NCBI RefSeq assembly: GCF_004341515.1
Contig: NZ_SLZF01000006.1
Location: 124,001-188,000, forward strand
From: Allobosea sp. BK604
Lineage (GTDB): Bacteria > Pseudomonadota > Alphaproteobacteria > Rhizobiales > Beijerinckiaceae
Direction of reading: 5' to 3'
DNA length: 64,000 nt
Shown here: piece by piece, positions 58,930 through 64,000 of the stretch
Numbering within the stretch: the stretch's first letter is position 1
Layout: every line of letters starts with the position of its first letter
Position numbers and translations under genes: made by a program
The notes under the pieces: model-generated
What the model saw: the letters and a program-made list of their open reading frames with translations, nothing else
Told to the model about the DNA's origin: nothing
The model's database searches: none

Positions 58930-59238
58930 CGGACGCCAGCCGGGATGTTTGGGAGATGAGAAGAAACTCAGGGCAGCCTCCTGGTCGGCCACGATCGGCC
59001 ACCCACTGGACTTGAATGCCTGTAAATCATTTTGGCCTACTGCGAAATCGTGAAGCGGAGCGCAAAAGCGCACTGGCATGCAGCATGCCGAATGCGCATA
59101 TTTTGCGCAGCAGCATCCCGTTCTTCGCATTGCAGCTTGGCCGAAGCCTTGTCAGACTATGATCGCGGGACGTCGCTTTGCCCCGCGAGGCCACGGCCAG
59201 GGCGCCGCCCTCCCCCGCTCCCGGAGACTCTTTCCCAC
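58930..59238. other. Divergent intergenic region, maf / small protein
   Basis: 309 bp without a gene. It should contain promoters in both directions. A GCATGCAGCATGC inverted repeat near 59078 is the only structure noticed. Confidence 0.45.
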
Positions 59239-59625
59239 ATGGCAGCTTCGAACCGGCGCTCGCGTCCCGCTGCTGGGACGGCGGTGGAGACGCAGGCGCT
59301 CGTCAGCAAGGTGCTGACCATGCAGGCCGATGCCGGCCTCACCATCGCGATGCGGATGCCGATCCTGCTTCAGGGTGCGCTCGGCGATACCCGTGGCCAG
59401 CGCGAGGCGGCGAAGGCCGTGACCGAGAAAGTCTCTGCGGTGATGGAGAGCGGCTTTGCCGCAAGCCAGGCGGTCGGGCTGTTCTGGTGGGGCATGGCGC
59501 TCAATCCGCTCGCCCAGGTCGATATCGCGGAAGCCGCCGCCAAGGCCGCCAACAGCGCGCTCGAGCCGTTCTCGAAGCGCACCCGCGCCAATGCGGCGCG
59601 GCTCAGCGGGCGCAAGCGGCGCTAG
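59239..59625 (+). CDS. Phasin-like helical protein
   Basis: A 128-residue helical protein rich in Ala, with amphipathic segments (AVTEKVSAVMESGFAASQAV; DIAEAAAKAANSALEPFSKR) ending in a basic tail, similar in style to phasins that coat polyhydroxyalkanoate granules. No proof of that role. Confidence 0.5.
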   Translation: MAASNRRSRPAAGTAVETQALVSKVLTMQADAGLTIAMRMPILLQGALGDTRGQREAAKAVTEKVSAVMESGFAASQAVGLFWWGMALNPLAQVDIAEAAAKAANSALEPFSKRTRANAARLSGRKRR

Positions 59626-59636
59626 TTCATTGTTTT

Positions 59637-59682
59637 CGCATCGGCTTTTCCGAAACCCGCGATCCACTTTCGGGCCGATGCG
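59637..59682. repeat. CGCATCGG palindromic repeat, copy 4
   Basis: Slightly shortened copy, 11 bp after the stop of the phasin-like gene and before a convergent gene. Confidence 0.8.
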
Positions 59683-59700
59683 CTGGCGGCGCGCCGACGA

Positions 59701-60426
59701 CTAGCTCGAGCCATAATCGTATTTGGCCGCGAACCGGTATTTCCGCTTCCGCTCGGCGCACCAAGCCGGAAAGCTGCCTGCACCCTCGCGGGAAAAGGCG
59801 ATCCAGTCCGCCACCAGCGCTTCGAAATAGCGCAGCTCACCGGCCGCTGCCGCAAATAGCACCGGGTCCGGTGCGCCTTCGATATAAGTTCCGAGGCTCT
59901 TCAAATCCTCGACAGTCTCGTCGACGCTGCCGATGAAGAAGTTCTCGTCGAGGTGATGCGTCGCATAATTGATATGATGGAGCGTCCGCTCGACCAGCCG
60001 GCGACGGACGGGCAGGTCGTCCGGCGCCATCGCCAAGGCGCGGGCGAGCAGATGGTCGCTGTGCTTGAGGAAGCCGAGCCAGCGCAGAGGCGTGATCGAT
60101 CCCGGCTCATCCTCCATCCATGTTTCCAGGACGGGAAACAGGAAGCGGGCCCGAAGCGGCTGCGCCAGGAACTGATGAGCCTCCTTGGTCCTGTCGTGCA
60201 GTTCGAGGATATCGACTGCCGCCGCTCGCGCCTCCGGGCCGTCGAATTCGGAGGCCAGCTTCAGGAATTGCTCCAGGGCCGCAAGCGCCTGCCTGCGCAG
60301 CCCGCGGCTGCGGAGGCCGCAATAGTCGCCCAGCAAGCGCAGGCGGGGATGCGCGCGCAGCTCCTCGGCGAGCGCGTCCAGCCCCTCAAAATTGCGTCGA
60401 TTCGAATGGTACATCCCGGCCGCCAT
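59701..60426 (-). CDS. Hypothetical helical-repeat protein
   Basis: A 241-residue protein made of helices with TPR-like spacing (LRSRGLRRQALAALEQFLKL; AVDILELHDRTKEAHQFLAQ) and an aromatic C-terminal part. No recognised family. Starts at ATG 60426 or 60414; the former has ACAGGG upstream. Leftward, ahead of the palindromic repeat. Confidence 0.55.
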   Translation of the reverse strand: MAAGMYHSNRRNFEGLDALAEELRAHPRLRLLGDYCGLRSRGLRRQALAALEQFLKLASEFDGPEARAAAVDILELHDRTKEAHQFLAQPLRARFLFPVLETWMEDEPGSITPLRWLGFLKHSDHLLARALAMAPDDLPVRRRLVERTLHHINYATHHLDENFFIGSVDETVEDLKSLGTYIEGAPDPVLFAAAAGELRYFEALVADWIAFSREGAGSFPAWCAERKRKYRFAAKYDYGSS

Positions 60427-60504
60427 CCCTGTCCCGCCGCCCGGCGGGACACCCTGCACTCAGAGTGGATCGGCTGCGATCGCAATCCTGCCCTGCGGCC
60501 CCAT

Positions 60505-61350
60505 TCAGGGCGCAGCTTCCGCCTTCTCGTCAACCGGCGCCGGCACTGCCCGAGCCGCATTATATTCGCGGTCGAGCTTGCGATAGCGCGCGGCGCTGAC
60601 CGGAATCAGAGCGAGATAGCTCACGACGATCAGCGAGAGCATCTCGAACGGATAGGCGACGACGAGGCCGGCCAGCACGACCACGGCGACGAAGATCGGC
60701 AGCACCATCTCGCGCGGCACGCGGGTGCCGAGCGTCTTGCCGGCATAGCAGGGGATGCGCGAGATCGTCAGGAAGGCGATGAAGAGGATATAGGCGCCGA
60801 CGAAGACGGCGCCGTATTCCTGCACCGGCAGGCCGATGAAATGCAGGTAGAGCGGCAGCATCGCCGTGACCGCGCCTGCGGGCGCCGGCATGCCGACGAA
60901 GAAGTTCTTCTGCCAGTCGGGCCGGTTGGGATCGTCGAGCATCACGTTGAAGCGCGCGAGCCTCAGCGCCATGGCGCAGGCGAGCGTCAGCGCGATGATC
61001 CAGCCGAAGGAGCGCAAGTCGTGCAGGACGAAGATCCAGAGCACATAGCCGGTCGCGACACCGAAATTGACGAAATCGGAGAGCGAATCGAGCTCGGCGC
61101 CAAAGCGCGAGGTGCCTTTCAGGAAGCGGGCGAGCCGGCCGTCGACGCCGTCGAGCAGCGCGGCGGCGAGGATGCAATAGGTCGCGGTGTCGAGCTTGCC
61201 CTCGACCACGAGCCGCATCGCGGTGAGACCGAGGCAGAGCGCCAGCAAGGTGATGACGTTGGGCGCGATCAGGCGGAACGGGATCGCCTTGAAGCGGGCG
61301 CGCTTCGATTCGACCGGCTCGGGCGCGAAGGGAGGAAAGAGATCGCTCAT
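60505..61350 (-). CDS. pssA: CDP-diacylglycerol-serine O-phosphatidyltransferase
   Basis: A 281-residue membrane enzyme. The CDP-alcohol phosphotransferase motif is complete: DGVDGRLARFLKGTSRFGAE and LDSLSD. About seven helices follow. It makes phosphatidylserine from CDP-diacylglycerol and serine. psd is just upstream on the same strand, completing the route to phosphatidylethanolamine. Confidence 0.95.
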   Translation of the reverse strand: MSDLFPPFAPEPVESKRARFKAIPFRLIAPNVITLLALCLGLTAMRLVVEGKLDTATYCILAAALLDGVDGRLARFLKGTSRFGAELDSLSDFVNFGVATGYVLWIFVLHDLRSFGWIIALTLACAMALRLARFNVMLDDPNRPDWQKNFFVGMPAPAGAVTAMLPLYLHFIGLPVQEYGAVFVGAYILFIAFLTISRIPCYAGKTLGTRVPREMVLPIFVAVVVLAGLVVAYPFEMLSLIVVSYLALIPVSAARYRKLDREYNAARAVPAPVDEKAEAAP

Positions 61351-61416
61351 GAGCGCGGGAATACGCGGTTTTGACGGCGGAGGCTAGGCGGGGTCCTCAC
61401 GCTGGGAGAACGCCGG

Positions 61417-61828
61417 TCAATCATCATTGACCCCGTAAACGTCGATATCGAGATACAGGCCACGCGAGCCGAGCGCGACCATTGTTTCAGGCTCCAAACC
61501 GATACCCTCGTTCCGGCTCTCCAAAAACAGCCCAGCGAAGATCATCCCACCGAAACGGCTGGAGAGACCCGCCAGATTGCCAAATCCGAGCTGAGTGGAG
61601 TCAGTAAGCCCGCAATCTGCATATCGAGATTGCCGGGCCGAACGCGCTCGGCATTGAGCCTCCAAAGGCCGCTGCCGCAGATTGTTTCTCGCCCGTTGGC
61701 GTCAAACGCAGCTCGCCCTTACGATAGGCTTGCGTCGGGATGGCGCCGAGCAGACGGGAGATTTCGGCAGGGTCGAGATCATCCCCACAAAAGCGCAGCG
61801 CTGCCGCTGTCTCCGATAGCTCGCCCAT
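61417..61828 (-). pseudogene. Frameshifted DUF4279 protein gene
   Basis: Three consecutive frames carry one protein. First, LRFCGDDLDPAEISRLLGAI and YRKGELRLTPTGEK (61828 to about 61680). Next, WRLNAERVRPGNLDMQIAGL (about 61670-61550). Last, FAGLFLESRNEGIGLEPETM with LGSRGLYLDIDVYG (to 61417). This order matches DUF4279 proteins, so two indels have broken the gene. It lies between psd and pssA. Confidence 0.65.
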
Positions 61829-61841
61829 ACCGACCCGGCGC

Positions 61842-62540
61842 TCAGATCGATCGGAACGCCCGCTTGAGCTCGCTCGCGCTCATATCGGCCAGCACGGTCT
61901 CGCCGGCGATCGCCGTCTGGCCCTCGCCGACCAGCGGAATCACGGTCTGGGGCAGGTAGACATCGACGCGCGAGCCGAAGCGGATCAGCCCGAAACGCTC
62001 GCCGGTCGTGATCGGGTCGCCCTGCTTGACGAAGGGCACGATGCGGCGGGCGATGAGCCCGGCGATCTGGACGACGCCGACGATGCCCGCCGGCGTCTCG
62101 ATCGCCAGCGCGTTGCGCTCATTGTCGTCGCTCGCCTTGTCGAGCTCGGCATTGAGGAAGAGCCCGGGCGTATAGGCCATCCTGACGATGGTGCCGGCCA
62201 CCGGGGCGCGGTTCACATGGCAGTCGAAGACATTCATGAAGATCGAGATGCGCGTCATCTGCTCGGCCGGCAGCTCGAGCTCCGGCGGCGGCAGCGCGAG
62301 CGCGACCTGGCTGACGCGGCCATCGGCCGGCGAGATCACCAGCCCCTCGCGTTGTGGCGTGATCCGCACCGGGTCGCGGAAGAAATAGCAGATCCACAGG
62401 GTGATCAGCGCGCCGACCCAGCCGAAGGGCTCCCAGAGCTGGCCGAGCACGATGGTCGCCACCAGGCCGATCGCGATGAAAATATAGCCCTCCTTGTGGA
62501 TGGGCACGATCAGCTTGCGGCAGGAATCGATCAGCGACAT
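61842..62540 (-). CDS. psd: Phosphatidylserine decarboxylase
   Basis: A 232-residue short-form (Psd-B2-like) enzyme. Two N-terminal hydrophobic segments anchor it. Then YFFRDPVR, ISPADGRV, FMNVFDCHVNRAPVAG and the self-cleavage site RFGSRVDVYLP, where Gly-Ser yields the pyruvoyl group. Converts phosphatidylserine to phosphatidylethanolamine. Confidence 0.95.
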   Translation of the reverse strand: MSLIDSCRKLIVPIHKEGYIFIAIGLVATIVLGQLWEPFGWVGALITLWICYFFRDPVRITPQREGLVISPADGRVSQVALALPPPELELPAEQMTRISIFMNVFDCHVNRAPVAGTIVRMAYTPGLFLNAELDKASDDNERNALAIETPAGIVGVVQIAGLIARRIVPFVKQGDPITTGERFGLIRFGSRVDVYLPQTVIPLVGEGQTAIAGETVLADMSASELKRAFRSI

Positions 62541-62692
62541 GAAAATCTCGTCTTGTTGGCGCTTATGCGCGGGCTTTCGCGCGGAGCGGCCCACGCGCAC
62601 AGTGGCGGGAGATTTAGGGGGTTCGGCCCTCCGGGGGAAGAGCCTCGCCGCCGCCAAGCGGATTTGACGCGAATTCCAGGGAGTCGCGGGCC

Positions 62693-63166
62693 ATGATGCG
62701 CTTCAGCCATGCGGAGACCGCCTCGTTCGCCGAGCTGCGCCATGACGAGGTCAGCCTGCGCCTCAGCGAGCGCCGCGAGGCCGAGACCTCGCCCTGGGGC
62801 GCCCTCGCCTATCGATTCGACATCCTGGTCGCCGGCGAACGCGCCGGGACGATCAGCCTGCGGATCGGCACCAGCTACCTCCTGACCCACCTTGCCGGCC
62901 AGATCGGCTTCTCGGTCGAGCCGCCGTTCCGGGGGCGCGGATTGGCCCGCAAGGCGGTGCTCGCCCTGCTGCCCGCCGCCCGGGCCCATGGGCTCGATGA
63001 GCTCTGGCTGACCACGACCGAGGATAATCTCGCCTCGCGGCGCACGCTGGAGAAGCTCGGCTGCAGCTTCGTCGAGCGCGTGCCGGTGCCGGAGAACTAT
63101 GTCTCCTACGCCCAGGGCGAGCGCGAGAAGCTGCGCTTTCGCCTCGCGCTCGATCGGGGCCCGTGA
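62693..63166 (+). CDS. GNAT-family N-acetyltransferase
   Basis: A 157-residue protein. The acetyl-CoA motif is at about residues 75-100 (IGFSVEPPFRGRGLARKAVL), followed by ELWLTTTEDNLASRRTLEKL and GCSFVERV, as in acetyltransferases of the RimJ/RimL type. Substrate unknown. Two ATGs (62693, 62696) are possible. Confidence 0.85.
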   Translation: MMRFSHAETASFAELRHDEVSLRLSERREAETSPWGALAYRFDILVAGERAGTISLRIGTSYLLTHLAGQIGFSVEPPFRGRGLARKAVLALLPAARAHGLDELWLTTTEDNLASRRTLEKLGCSFVERVPVPENYVSYAQGEREKLRFRLALDRGP

Positions 63167-63282
63167 CCGAGCCAAACCAATTCGGTCATAAATTCACATA
63201 AGCAAATAAAATCGGTCATCCAACTGTCGTCCGCCTGCGCTTCACTGCTGCCGAAGCTCAGGAAGGCCAGATGGAGGGCCAG

Positions 63283-64000
63283 ATGGACCATTCGAAGTTG
63301 ACGCGCCGCCAGGCGCTTGCGGCGGGGCTCGCCGCCAGTCTCGCCGGCAGCATGGGCGCTCAAGTGCAGGCGCAGGAGAAAGACCGGAAGGCGTTGCGGA
63401 TCGCGATGTCCGGCTATCCGCCGGCGCTCGAGCCGGTGCTGTTCAACCACACGGCGACGCGGCGCGTGGCGCCGCAGATGTTCGACACGCTCACCGCCTT
63501 CGACCATGGCCGCGGCATGGCGCTGCGGCCGGCGCTGGCCGAGCGCTGGGAGCGGATCGACGCCAGGACGCTGAAGCTCTTCCTGCGCAAGGGCGTCACC
63601 TTCCATGATGGCAGCCCGTTCACGGCCGAGGATGTCGCCTTCAGCCTCGGGCCGGACCATCTGCTCGGCCCCGGCCGCTCGGGCCGTTCGATCGCGATGC
63701 AGACGCTCTCGACGCTCGACCGGGTCGAGGTGGTCGATCCCTTCACCGTGATCCTGCACGCCAGGGAGAACGATGCGCTGCTGGAGCAGCGGCTCGCCGC
63801 CTGGGGCGCCGAGATCGTCGGCAAGCGCGCCTTCGATGCCGCCGGCTCCTGGGACAAGTGGACGGCGGCGCCGGTCGGCACCGGTCCCTATAAGCTCGTC
63901 GAGCAGAAGCTCGACCTGCATGTCCGCCTCGCGGCGCATGATGCCTATTGGGGCGGGCGCCCGCATTTCGAGACGGTCGAATACAAGATCGTGCCCGAAC
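63283..64000 (+). CDS. Peptide-type ABC transporter substrate-binding protein (partial)
   Basis: Beginning of a family 5 solute-binding protein. It has a Tat-type signal (KLTRRQALAAGLAASLAGSM, Arg-Arg at residues 8-9), then LRIAMSGYPPALEPV, LRKGVTFHDGSPFTAEDVAF and PVGTGPYKLVEQ, all typical of the DppA/OppA group. It runs off the right edge. GGAGGG precedes this ATG; an ATG at 63271 is an alternative. Confidence 0.85.
   Translation, partial: MDHSKLTRRQALAAGLAASLAGSMGAQVQAQEKDRKALRIAMSGYPPALEPVLFNHTATRRVAPQMFDTLTAFDHGRGMALRPALAERWERIDARTLKLFLRKGVTFHDGSPFTAEDVAFSLGPDHLLGPGRSGRSIAMQTLSTLDRVEVVDPFTVILHARENDALLEQRLAAWGAEIVGKRAFDAAGSWDKWTAAPVGTGPYKLVEQKLDLHVRLAAHDAYWGGRPHFETVEYKIVPE

Noticed and set aside
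1..64000. CRISPR arrays, rRNA genes, complete tRNA genes
   Set aside because: No regularly spaced repeats, rRNA or full tRNA seen by eye; only the tRNA-Phe 3' fragments and the tRNA-like fold.

Overview
The window is high-GC alphaproteobacterial DNA, probably Hyphomicrobiales and possibly Bosea-like. The order is inferred from a GTTC-N7-GTTC SOS box, a GapR homologue, adjacent psd and pssA genes, and maf close to yacG. The genus is a guess. It holds three blocks in a row: a prophage (left edge to about 39.07 kb), a second accessory island (about 39.07-54.02 kb) and ordinary chromosome (54.02 kb to the right edge).

Prophage. A leftward early operon (3186 down to 1) encodes a PD-(D/E)XK exonuclease and a Sak4-like ATPase, a probable recombination pair, plus small proteins. 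A divergent CI/Cro-like switch (3524-4250) goes with four perfect TTCGC-N5-GCGAA operators, two at the switch and two at the head of the leftward operon. The rightward early operon (4560-9665) carries HNH-AP2, GapR-like, RuvC-like and probable replication genes, with an iteron-like cluster inside one of them. From 10.8 kb come terminase, portal, scaffold, capsid, tail tubes, two giant ejection-type proteins, tailspike, endolysin and a nested spanin pair. This is a short-tailed (podovirus) layout. One gene, a membrane HTTM/thiol-oxidoreductase protein, is inverted inside the late region and looks like acquired cargo. No integrase is visible; it may lie left of the window.

The strongest new observation is a set of ten exact copies of TGTGCGGTGC in the phage. 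Nine point rightward, and in all nine a hexamer of form (C/G)A-N3-T follows at a fixed distance (19 nt; 20 nt in one). Seven stand in gaps just before structural or lysis genes. The tenth points leftward at the promoter of a small helix-turn-helix gene (10140-10514). I read this as a phage late-promoter regulon, with that protein as candidate regulator.

The prophage ends at a 46-nt 3' fragment of tRNA-Phe (39026-39071), an attR-like scar. A 15-bp repeat of the same tRNA end recurs at 54008-54022, so the 15 kb between looks like an older element integrated at the same site. It carries three exported proteins, an RTX lipase, an FG-GAP repeat protein, a Crp/Fnr regulator, duplicated 38-residue membrane peptides with a conserved leader hairpin, an SOS-boxed umuDC operon, an acyltransferase and a DNA ligase remnant.

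The chromosome to the right carries a GFA-family protein, small conserved genes, yacG, an SDR, maf, pssA, psd, a GNAT acetyltransferase and the start of a peptide-type ABC binding protein. It is sprinkled with palindromic intergenic repeats and contains one frameshifted DUF4279 gene.
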